Shown here: piece after piece, positions 1-5,590 of the stretch
How positions within the stretch are numbered: position 1 is the first letter of the stretch
Layout: every line of letters begins with the position of its first letter
Source of the DNA: Dehalococcoidales bacterium
GTDB lineage: Bacteria; Chloroflexota; Dehalococcoidia; Dehalococcoidales; UBA3254
Direction of reading: 5' to 3'
DNA: 5,590 nt
Assembly (NCBI GenBank): GCA_028718465.1
Contig: JAQULX010000217.1
Location: 1-5,590, forward strand
The notes under the pieces: model-generated
Database searches by the model: none
Told to the model about the DNA's origin: nothing
Seen by the model: the letters and a program-made list of their open reading frames with translations, nothing else
Translations under genes and position numbers: made by a program

Positions 1-843
1 ATCGTACTCTGGGCACTCTCCGGCCAGGGTTATATCACCGGCGACGCGGACCGCGCGCCGTTGAGCCCCGGCTATCCGGTAGCTTATTTTTACGGCGCCA
101 TGCAGGCGGTCATCGGTATTCTTGTGGCTCTTTACCAGAGAGGCTCAACCGGTCGCGGCCAGTATGTTGACGTACCCTCAATTCTCGGTTCGGTATGGGG
201 CGTCGGATCAGATGCCAAGGCCATGTGGATACACGAAAAACAAATCGTTAAACGCGCCGGCCGCTTCTGGCCGAGACCGCAGCCTTCACCTGACGGCAGC
301 CCTAGATACGTTAATGTGCCGATGATATATTCCTGCAAGGACGGCAGCGTAAAGTTTTTCCCATTCGTTGAAAAAGGCTCTCTGACGAGTACACTGAATA
401 TGGTTGATTGGGTCATCGAGGAAGGGTTCGCCAGTGAGCTGTTGAAAAAGGTCGATTGGAGTACCTGGAGGTGGGAAGAGGTCTCGCAGCAGGATGTGGA
501 TGATGTGACCGGTTGTTTCCAGATGCTTTTTGCCGCCCATACCAAGGCTGAAATCTGGGCGGAAGCAAAAAATAGAAAAATTATGCTCTACCCTGTTTTC
601 ACTGTCAAAGATATGCTCGATTTCCCTCAGCTTTCTATTCGTAATTTCTGGGAAGAAGTAGAACATCCTGAACTCGAGACGACCCTCAGGTATCCCGGCG
701 CTTTCGCCAAACTGGCGGAGGGATCATGCGGGATCAGGCTGCGTGCCCCTTTAATCGGTGAACATAATCAGGAGGTCTATATCAAAGAGCTCGGATTGTC
801 GCCTGAAGACCTGGTATGCCTGAAAGAAGCAGGACATATTTAA
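1..843 (+). CDS. CaiB/BaiF (class III) CoA-transferase family protein, 5'-truncated by the window edge, catalytic Asp apparently replaced
   Basis: The reading frame is open from base 1 to the TAA at 841-843, giving 280 residues. Family members are about 400 residues long, so roughly the first 120 are missing to the left; the TTG at 61 lies inside the gene and is not its start. Visible family marks are a conserved helix followed by TGRGQYVDV (about residues 50-58), a segment near residues 135-153 (VDWVIEEGF...KKVDW) known from CaiB-like subunits, the FWEEVEHPEL region (217-226) and the C-terminal RAPLIGEHNQEVY (248-260). Aligning the helix before TGRGQ with formyl-CoA transferase and with the next gene puts Tyr29 (bases 85-87) where the nucleophilic Asp should be, so this chain may not be catalytic by itself. 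It ends 15 bases before a second family member, which suggests a two-subunit transferase (inference). Family assignment is firm; substrate unknown. Expected to be cytoplasmic. Confidence 0.93.
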   Translation: MVLWALSGQGYITGDADRAPLSPGYPVAYFYGAMQAVIGILVALYQRGSTGRGQYVDVPSILGSVWGVGSDAKAMWIHEKQIVKRAGRFWPRPQPSPDGSPRYVNVPMIYSCKDGSVKFFPFVEKGSLTSTLNMVDWVIEEGFASELLKKVDWSTWRWEEVSQQDVDDVTGCFQMLFAAHTKAEIWAEAKNRKIMLYPVFTVKDMLDFPQLSIRNFWEEVEHPELETTLRYPGAFAKLAEGSCGIRLRAPLIGEHNQEVYIKELGLSPEDLVCLKEAGHI

Positions 844-858
844 TGGAGAATAAACAAG

Positions 859-2073
859 ATGGAAGTCCGTCCTTTTAAAGATGTTAATATTCTGGACTTT
901 ACCTGGACAGCCACAGGACCGACCTCGCTTAATGTTCTGTCTTTCTACGGGGCTAATATTATAAAAGTTGAATCTCGCGAGCGCTCTGACACCTTGAGAT
1001 CGCTGGGGCCTTTCAAAGACGGCATCGCCGACCGCGAGCACAGCTACGCCTTCGCTTATTGCCAGGCTGGCAAACGTTACAGCATTACCTTGAATATGGA
1101 ACATCCCAGGGCCAGGGGCTTGATAGAAAGGCTTGTAAAATGGGCCGACATTGTCGCTGATAGCTATGTCACTGGAACAATAGAAAAATGGGGACTGGAC
1201 TATGAAAATCTTAAAAAGATAAAACCGGATATTATCATGTTGCGCACCTGCATGCACGGGCATACCGGGCCCCTCGCCGGACAGGCTGGTCAGGGGTTCA
1301 TTCTTACCGCTTTGACCGGTTTCGATTCCTTGATATCCTGGCCTGACCGTGCACCCTCAGGCCCTTATGGTCCCTTTACCGATTGGATAGTACCCATGTT
1401 CAATACCATTTCACTTATAGCCGCACTCGAAAATAGAAGGCTTACCGGCAAAGGGCAATATATCGACCAATCGCAGCACGAGGCAGCACTGGGTTTGATT
1501 GCGCCTCTTATCCTGGATTACACGGCTAACCGGCAGGATATCGCTCCGGCCGGCAATCGCATCCCTTACGCAGCCCCTCACGGCATCTATCGCTGCAAAG
1601 GTGAAGACCGGTGGTGCGCCATTGCCGTATTTTCCGATGAAGAGTGGTTAGAGTTTTGTAAGGTTATCGGCCGGCCGTCACTTTCGCAAGACCTCCGGTT
1701 CAGCACTCTTTTAAATAGAAAGCGGAACGAAGATGAGCTCGATCGTATAGTAGAGAGCTGGACCGGTCTGTATGACCCTGAAACGGTGATGAATCTGTTG
1801 CAGGCATCGGGTGTAGCGGCGGGGCTTGTCTCGAATGGGCAGGACCTGGCAGCCGACCCGCAGTTGCAGCACTATCGTTTTTTTGAAGAGGTTGAACACC
1901 CTGCGATGGGAAGACTCGCCTACACACACGGTCCTTCTTTCAAGCTCTCAGAGACGGATTATGAGGTAGGTCGTGCAAACCTCATCGGTGAGCACAATGA
2001 TTACGTGTTCAGCCAGGTGCTTGGGTTTTCCGATGAGGAATGGTCTCAATTGGTCTCAGAAGGAGTAATTTAA
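859..2073 (+). CDS. CaiB/BaiF (class III) CoA-transferase, complete, catalytic Asp present
   Basis: This is a 404-residue protein of normal length for class III CoA-transferases, which move CoA between a donor acyl-CoA and a free carboxylic acid through an aspartyl-anhydride intermediate. The N-terminal Rossmann-like part shows LDFTW (12-16) and GANIIKVESR (31-40); then come GKRYSITLNMEHPRA (71-85), DRAPSGPYGPFTDW (163-176), LTGKGQYIDQSQHEAAL (195-211), AAPHGIYRCKGEDRWCAIAV (238-257) and the C-terminal NLIGEHNDYVF (374-384). Asp175 (bases 1381-1383) aligns with Asp169 of formyl-CoA transferase, the nucleophile. The ATG at 859 has a GGAGA ribosome site at 845-849, about nine bases upstream. 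It is a paralogue of the preceding gene (both carry EEVEHP and LIGEHN) but keeps the active-site Asp, so it is probably the catalytic subunit if the two assemble. The overall pattern resembles BbsF-like succinyl-CoA-dependent transferases; the actual acid substrate cannot be told. Cytoplasmic. Confidence 0.95.
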   Translation: MEVRPFKDVNILDFTWTATGPTSLNVLSFYGANIIKVESRERSDTLRSLGPFKDGIADREHSYAFAYCQAGKRYSITLNMEHPRARGLIERLVKWADIVADSYVTGTIEKWGLDYENLKKIKPDIIMLRTCMHGHTGPLAGQAGQGFILTALTGFDSLISWPDRAPSGPYGPFTDWIVPMFNTISLIAALENRRLTGKGQYIDQSQHEAALGLIAPLILDYTANRQDIAPAGNRIPYAAPHGIYRCKGEDRWCAIAVFSDEEWLEFCKVIGRPSLSQDLRFSTLLNRKRNEDELDRIVESWTGLYDPETVMNLLQASGVAAGLVSNGQDLAADPQLQHYRFFEEVEHPAMGRLAYTHGPSFKLSETDYEVGRANLIGEHNDYVFSQVLGFSDEEWSQLVSEGVI

Positions 2074-2104
2074 TCGAATTTGAAATTACTGCCGTGATTA
2101 TTAT

Positions 2105-2110
2105 GGGAGG
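2105..2110 (+). promoter_or_regulatory. Ribosome binding site of the crotonase gene
   Basis: GGGAGG lies five bases before the GTG at 2116. This strong Shine-Dalgarno match fixes GTG as the start. The ATG at 2103-2105 overlaps the site and is in another frame. Confidence 0.8.
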
Positions 2111-2115
2111 GAAAA

Positions 2116-2904
2116 GTGAAACAATACGAGACTATCTTATATGATAAAAATGGGACTACGGCCACCATTACTCTCAACCGCCCCGGTGCAATGAACGCAC
2201 TCACCCGTACGATGTTTCTGGAAATTGGTAATGCTTTGGATGATGCCGAATACGATAATGATATACGGGTTGTGGTACTCAAGGGTGCAGGCAGGGGCTT
2301 CTGTGCCGGGATGGATCTTAAATTTGCATCTGAGATGAAAACGTTGCAGGAGCAGCAGGAGTTGTTTCGTACAGGAAACACTTTGGTATCCGAGAAAATA
2401 GAGGGTATGGGCAAACCCGTTATTGCCCAGGTGCACGGCGCCTGCCTGGCCGGGGGCTTTGAGATAATGATGTCAACCGATCTTGTCGTTGTCGCCGAAG
2501 ACGCTATAATCGGTGATCAGCATGTAAACGTCGCTCTGTTTGGCGGTGGCGGTTGTGCCTACCGTCTTTCGCTTTTAGTCGGCATGCGCAAAGCCAAGGA
2601 AATTATTCTGATGGGAAAACGCCTTTCCGGGAAGCAAGCCGCCCAGATGGGAATCGTCAATTTGGCTGTTCCGGTCGAAAGCCTGGACAGGACTGTTGCT
2701 GAAATGGCAGCCGAATTGGCGGAAAAGAGCCCTGTGGCCGTTAAATATTCAAAAATGTATATAAACCGGGTTTCCATGCTGGACGCTGATATGCGGCTCG
2801 AGCTGGCCATGATGTATTCACTCGTAGAATCAACCTGTGAAGATAAGACCGAGGGTATGAGGGCTTTTATCGAAAAGAGAAAGCCGGTATGGAAAGGAAG
2901 ATAG
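2116..2904 (+). CDS. Enoyl-CoA hydratase/isomerase (crotonase) family protein, GTG start
   Basis: The 262-residue length is typical of single-domain crotonases, which bind acyl-CoA and stabilise a thioester enolate in an oxyanion hole. The first oxyanion-hole segment is GRGFCAGMDL (59-68), and the second is HGACLAGGFEI (107-117) with the GG pair at 113-114. Glu116 (bases 2461-2463) aligns with Glu144 of rat enoyl-CoA hydratase. The position of its second acid, Glu164, is His136 here (bases 2521-2523) within GDQHVNVALFGGGGCAYRL (133-151). The fold is therefore clear but plain syn-hydration of a 2-enoyl-CoA is not assured; an isomerase, hydrolase or specialised hydratase is possible. The DQH variant also occurs, as far as I recall, in other annotated crotonases. 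The C-terminus (about 205-262, SPVAVK, EDKTEGMRAFIEKRKPVW) is standard. It sits 42 bases after the transferase pair and 13 before the flavoprotein gene, so it is probably co-transcribed. Cytoplasmic. Confidence 0.94.
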   Translation: MKQYETILYDKNGTTATITLNRPGAMNALTRTMFLEIGNALDDAEYDNDIRVVVLKGAGRGFCAGMDLKFASEMKTLQEQQELFRTGNTLVSEKIEGMGKPVIAQVHGACLAGGFEIMMSTDLVVVAEDAIIGDQHVNVALFGGGGCAYRLSLLVGMRKAKEIILMGKRLSGKQAAQMGIVNLAVPVESLDRTVAEMAAELAEKSPVAVKYSKMYINRVSMLDADMRLELAMMYSLVESTCEDKTEGMRAFIEKRKPVWKGR

Positions 2905-2908
2905 AGGT
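2903..2908 (+). promoter_or_regulatory. Ribosome binding site supporting a TTG start
   Basis: AGAGGT overlaps the TAG stop of the crotonase gene and lies nine bases before the TTG at 2918. No in-frame ATG or GTG lies near enough. The overlap with the upstream stop suggests translational coupling (inference). Confidence 0.6.
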
Positions 2909-2917
2909 AAATATATT

Positions 2918-3961
2918 TTGAGAACCAGAGCTACTGAACTATTTGGTATCCGGCATCCGATCATCCTTTCGCCGATGGCGCTGGTTGCCCGCGCTGAGCT
3001 GGTTAGCGCTGTCAGCCGGGCAGGAGGTCTGGGTCTTTTCGCTGCACCCGGCCTTACGCCTGTCCAATGGCGGCAGCAGATATGCGAAATAAAGGAGAAG
3101 AATGCCGGCAGGCCTTTTGGAGTCAATATCATGCCCAACATGCCCAAGGTAAAAGACCTGATTAATATCCTGCTCGAAGAAGCGGTGCCGATATGGGTTT
3201 CCTCCTTCCGGAATCCCTTCAAATTCTTCAATATCAGGAAACCTGATAACGTGCTTTATGTTCCCGCTGTGGGCAATGCCCACCAGGCGTTAAGTGTTGA
3301 GAAAAATGGTGCTGACGCGGTTATCGTACAGAGTTGGGAGTCTGGAGGACATCCTGGCCGGATTGCTTCCAGTGTTTTGATACCCGAAGTGGCGGAAGCT
3401 GTAAAAATTCCGGTTATAGCCGCCGGGGGCTTTGCTGATGGAAGAGGTCTGGCTGCGGCGCTGGCCCTCGGCGCGCAGGGTATCGCCATGGGTACACGGT
3501 TTGCAATTACTAAGGAAAGCCCGCTGCCGCAGAGCCTGAAAGAGATGTATCTTAAAGCCGGAGATGCAGATGCCATACTCAATTCTGCCTGGGATGGTAT
3601 TCCCGCCCGCGCCATTACGAAAATGGGGAGTTACTATGGCTGGTGGACACACCCGTGGGATGCGATACCCAACTTGATTATCAATAAAAAAGACTTCAAT
3701 GCCAGTTGGAAAGAGATATTCGAAAATGCCAGATTTGTCAGGGAAATAGGAGGATCGCCGGTACAATTCGCGACTGGATTGTCCATGTTCCGCAAGGCAG
3801 CGATGACAGGCAAGCTTAAGGGCAAAAGCTACGCCCCCTGCGGCCAGGTAGTGGGCTTAATAAATGATATTCCATCTTGCACAGAAATAATCGAGCGAAC
3901 AACATCTGGCGCTGAAGAGATCATAAAACATCTTCATAAGGATAACCTGAGCACAATATGA
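2918..3961 (+). CDS. Nitronate monooxygenase / FabK-like FMN-dependent oxidoreductase, TTG start
   Basis: This 347-residue protein belongs to the 2-nitropropane dioxygenase/nitronate monooxygenase superfamily, an FMN-binding TIM barrel. Visible marks are HPIILSPMALV (13-23), SRAGGLGLFAAPG (33-45), PFGVNIM (66-72), GADAVIVQSWESGGHPG (131-147), the phosphate-binding PVIAAGGFADGRGLAAALALGAQGIAMGTRF (165-195) and a family C-terminal part with THPWDAIPN (244-252) and GGSPVQFATG (278-287). His145 (bases 3350-3352) aligns with the catalytic His of the family. The family includes nitronate oxidases, NADH:quinone reductases and the enoyl-ACP reductase FabK; the N-terminus (MRTRATELFGI, PFGVNIM) looks FabK-like, while the longer C-terminal part is more like nitronate monooxygenases. 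Among CoA-thioester genes a reductase of an enoyl or quinone-like substrate is as plausible as nitronate oxidation (inference). TTG at 2918 is chosen because it precedes the conserved TRATELFGI start and has a ribosome site at 2903-2908. Confidence 0.92.
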   Translation: MRTRATELFGIRHPIILSPMALVARAELVSAVSRAGGLGLFAAPGLTPVQWRQQICEIKEKNAGRPFGVNIMPNMPKVKDLINILLEEAVPIWVSSFRNPFKFFNIRKPDNVLYVPAVGNAHQALSVEKNGADAVIVQSWESGGHPGRIASSVLIPEVAEAVKIPVIAAGGFADGRGLAAALALGAQGIAMGTRFAITKESPLPQSLKEMYLKAGDADAILNSAWDGIPARAITKMGSYYGWWTHPWDAIPNLIINKKDFNASWKEIFENARFVREIGGSPVQFATGLSMFRKAAMTGKLKGKSYAPCGQVVGLINDIPSCTEIIERTTSGAEEIIKHLHKDNLSTI

Positions 3962-3987
3962 GTTGCTGTCCGGATGTATAGAAAATA

Positions 3988-5451
3988 ATGCTTGGGAGAG
4001 TAACTTCAATGCAAAGTTACAGGATGTGGATTAATGGTCAACCGGTAGACGCCGAATCCGGCAAGACTTTTACTGTCGTCAATCCTGCGAATGGAGAAGA
4101 ATTTGCCATGGTTCCTCTTGGTGGGAAAGCCGAGGTCGACAAAGCTGTCGATGCCGCACGCAAGGCTTTTCCGGTCTGGTCCGGAAAATCCCCTGCTGAG
4201 CGCTCCAGAATTATGCTCCAGATTGCCGATGCGATTAAAACCCATGCCCGGGAATTGGCTGAGCTGGAAACCCTCGATCATGGTTTCCCGATTACTATCT
4301 CGCGTGGTGCAGTCTTTGGATCAATGCAAAACTTTGAGTTTGGCGCGCAGAGTGTCAGGTCCCTGCTGAGTGATGTCATCCCTGCCCAGAATAATTTCCA
4401 GAATTATATTCAACGTGAACCGATAGGAGTCTGCGCTCTGATTACTCCCTGGAACTTCCCGCTCATGATGGTGGCAGCGAAACTGGGGCTGGCCCTGTCA
4501 GCAGGCAATACCTGCATTGTCAAGCCTTCGACCGTGGACTCCCTGACTGCGTTAAAGCTGGCCGAAATTTTGCAGGAGGTTGACCTGCCTCCCGGTGTGG
4601 TAAATATTATCACCGGTCCCGGTGGCAGTGTTGGGAACGCCCTGGCGTCTCATCCCGGTGTAAATATGATATCTTTTACCGGAAGTTGTGAAACAGGGAA
4701 GGAAATTATGTCTGCGGCCTCCGGCACCGTTAAACGGCTGCAATTGGAGCTCGGCGGTAAAAATCCGTTTATCGTTTTGGAAGATGCTGATGTGGATGCG
4801 GCAGCCGCCAATGGAGCGCAAGCGCAGGTCTTTAATAGCGGGCAGGTGTGTGCGTCACCGGGAAGGTTCTATGTCCATGAGAAAATTCATGATGAATTTG
4901 TGAAAAAATTTGTTGACGTCGCCGGGAGCATAGTAGTCGGTGATCCGATGGATGAAAAGACGCAAATGGGTCCGATGGTAAGCGCTGAACAAAGGGACAA
5001 AGTGGAAAGCTATATTAAATCCGGAATAGACGAGGGGGCCAGGCTCATTCTGGGCGGAATGAGGCCCAATCAACCTCCCCTGGATAAAGGATACTACGTA
5101 ATGCCTACCGTCTTTGAAGGTGTCACACAAAATATGAAAATCGCCCGGGATGAAATCTTTGGCCCGGTAGCGGTCATCATGAAATTTTCTTCACAAGAAG
5201 AAGTGATCGAGCGGGCCAACGATAGTGCCTTTGCCCTCTGCGCGTCAATCTGGACGAAAAATATGGCCAGGGGCCTAAAATTAGCCGGCGAGATACAGGC
5301 GGGGACTATCTGGATGAATGTTCACTTGCCCCCTATGACGCCTGATGTTCCCTGGGGTGGTTTTAAAGAGAGCGGTATCGGAAAAGAAAATGGCAAAGCA
5401 GGACTGGAAGAATATACTCAGTTGAAAGTTATAGGGTTTAATTTAACATAA
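3988..5451 (+). CDS. NAD(P)+-dependent aldehyde dehydrogenase (ALDH superfamily)
   Basis: The longest frame gives 487 residues; the likelier start is the ATG at 4009 (480 residues), because GGGAGAG at 3994-4000 lies eight bases before it and MQSYRMWINGQ is a normal ALDH beginning. The enzyme oxidises an aldehyde to a carboxylate. In the 487-residue numbering the signatures are PWNFP with Asn156, the cofactor lysine in KPS (Lys179), FTGSCETGKEI (230-240), LELGGKNP with general base Glu254, FNSGQVCAS with nucleophile Cys288 (bases 4849-4851), EIFGPV (389-394) and PWGGFKESGIGKENG (455-469). All catalytic residues are present and the length is full. Thr182 stands where NAD-preferring ALDHs usually have Glu contacting the adenine ribose, which may allow NADP+ (inference). 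Parts resemble phenylacetaldehyde-dehydrogenase-type enzymes such as FeaB, but the substrate is not determined. It lies close behind the flavoprotein gene and is probably in the same operon. Cytoplasmic. Confidence 0.96.
   Translation: MLGRVTSMQSYRMWINGQPVDAESGKTFTVVNPANGEEFAMVPLGGKAEVDKAVDAARKAFPVWSGKSPAERSRIMLQIADAIKTHARELAELETLDHGFPITISRGAVFGSMQNFEFGAQSVRSLLSDVIPAQNNFQNYIQREPIGVCALITPWNFPLMMVAAKLGLALSAGNTCIVKPSTVDSLTALKLAEILQEVDLPPGVVNIITGPGGSVGNALASHPGVNMISFTGSCETGKEIMSAASGTVKRLQLELGGKNPFIVLEDADVDAAAANGAQAQVFNSGQVCASPGRFYVHEKIHDEFVKKFVDVAGSIVVGDPMDEKTQMGPMVSAEQRDKVESYIKSGIDEGARLILGGMRPNQPPLDKGYYVMPTVFEGVTQNMKIARDEIFGPVAVIMKFSSQEEVIERANDSAFALCASIWTKNMARGLKLAGEIQAGTIWMNVHLPPMTPDVPWGGFKESGIGKENGKAGLEEYTQLKVIGFNLT
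3994..4000 (+). promoter_or_regulatory. Ribosome binding site favouring the ATG at 4009 for the aldehyde dehydrogenase
   Basis: GGGAGAG ends eight bases before the ATG at 4009. The upstream ATG at 3988 has only weak purine runs before it, and this site would lie inside the coding region if 3988 were used. Confidence 0.6.
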
Positions 5452-5485
5452 CCAACTAAAATATTATATTCCGGACCCTTTTATC

Positions 5486-5490
5486 GGAGG
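5486..5490 (+). promoter_or_regulatory. Ribosome binding site of the gene entering at the right edge
   Basis: GGAGG precedes two adjacent in-frame ATG codons at 5493 and 5496. The spacing of five bases favours 5496; 5493 would leave only two. Confidence 0.65.
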
Positions 5491-5492
5491 TA

Positions 5493-5590
5493 ATGATGTC
5501 AGAGCACAGCGGTCGTGGTGGAAATCAGAATGATGTGAAAGGAAATGGAGGAGAGAAATCTTATCCGAAAGGATTGGGATTTTGCGCTCA
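5493..5590 (+). CDS. Start of an unidentified protein, Gly-rich N-terminus, 3'-truncated by the window edge
   Basis: From the ATG at 5496 the frame stays open to the window end, about 31 codons. The ATG at 5493 is in the same frame but too close to the GGAGG at 5486-5490. The translated start is hydrophilic and rich in Gly, Asn and charged residues (MSEHSGRGGNQNDVKGNGG), followed by EKSYPKGLGFCA. No signal peptide or membrane segment is evident in the visible part, though a hydrophobic stretch could begin at the edge. I do not recognise a family. It begins 41 bases after the aldehyde dehydrogenase stop on the same strand, with a good ribosome site, so it likely continues the operon. The call as a gene rests on the ribosome site and the open frame only. 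Confidence 0.55.
   Translation, partial: MMSEHSGRGGNQNDVKGNGGEKSYPKGLGFCA

Noticed and set aside
61..63. TTG as the start of the first gene
   Set aside because: The same frame is open back to base 1 and encodes family-like sequence (LWALSGQGY); the gene simply runs in from the left edge.
751..1263. 170-codon open frame on the minus strand
   Set aside because: It lies opposite the well-supported CaiB genes, crosses their junction and its translation shows no recognisable family features. It is a shadow of the plus-strand coding.
2080..2104. TTGAAA followed by TATTAT in the gap before the crotonase gene, as a possible internal promoter
   Set aside because: The spacing is about 13 bases instead of about 17, and transcription would start at or beyond the ribosome binding site.
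3290..3766. 158-codon open frame on the minus strand
   Set aside because: It is opposite the conserved flavoprotein gene, whose motifs are continuous through this stretch; no plausible domain is seen in the antisense translation.
3963..3991. TTGCTG with a downstream AT-rich stretch before the aldehyde dehydrogenase gene, as a possible promoter
   Set aside because: The -10 match at the right spacing (TAATGC) is poor and would put the transcript start among the ribosome site bases.
5452..5490. AT-rich gap after the aldehyde dehydrogenase with CCGG...TCGG, as a possible terminator
   Set aside because: The pairing is only about three or four bases and no T-run follows; the gap leads straight to a ribosome binding site.

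Overview
The window holds a compact, single-strand (+) gene cluster for acyl-CoA/aldehyde metabolism. It has four complete genes, one gene cut at the left edge and the first codons of another at the right edge. Gaps between genes are about 13 to 50 bases, each start has a purine-rich ribosome binding site, and no convincing terminator or internal promoter is visible, so it reads as one operon whose promoter lies upstream. Base composition is balanced, and GTG and TTG starts are used for two genes. The gene set (paired CaiB/BaiF CoA-transferases, crotonase, nitronate-monooxygenase-like flavoprotein, aldehyde dehydrogenase) is the kind common in environmental, often anaerobic, degraders such as Desulfobacterota, Chloroflexota/Dehalococcoidia or syntrophic Firmicutes. 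This taxonomic guess is weak and rests on general family resemblance only.

Layout: 1-843, C-terminal 280 residues of a class III (CaiB/BaiF) CoA-transferase-like protein that carries Tyr where the family's catalytic Asp aligns. 859-2073, a complete second CaiB/BaiF protein with that Asp present (D175). 2116-2904, a crotonase-fold enoyl-CoA hydratase/isomerase-like protein that keeps one catalytic Glu (E116) and has His at the place of the other. 2918-3961, a nitronate monooxygenase/FabK-like FMN TIM-barrel protein. 3988 (more likely 4009)-5451, an aldehyde dehydrogenase with all catalytic residues. 5493-5590, the Gly-rich N-terminus of an unidentified protein.

How they could work together (inference): the aldehyde dehydrogenase would oxidise an aldehyde to a carboxylic acid. 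The two transferase paralogues, perhaps as a heteromer in which only the second subunit is catalytic, would move CoA from a donor thioester onto an acid. The crotonase would act on the enoyl-CoA stage. The flavoprotein could be an enoyl-thioester or quinone-type reductase, or a true nitronate oxidase. The order 'Asp-less CaiB, Asp-bearing CaiB, crotonase' recalls the bbsE-bbsF...bbsH arrangement of anaerobic toluene (benzylsuccinate) degradation, but the other bbs functions are not in the window and the substrate cannot be read from the sequence. I found no RNA gene, mobile element, CRISPR array or notable repeat.
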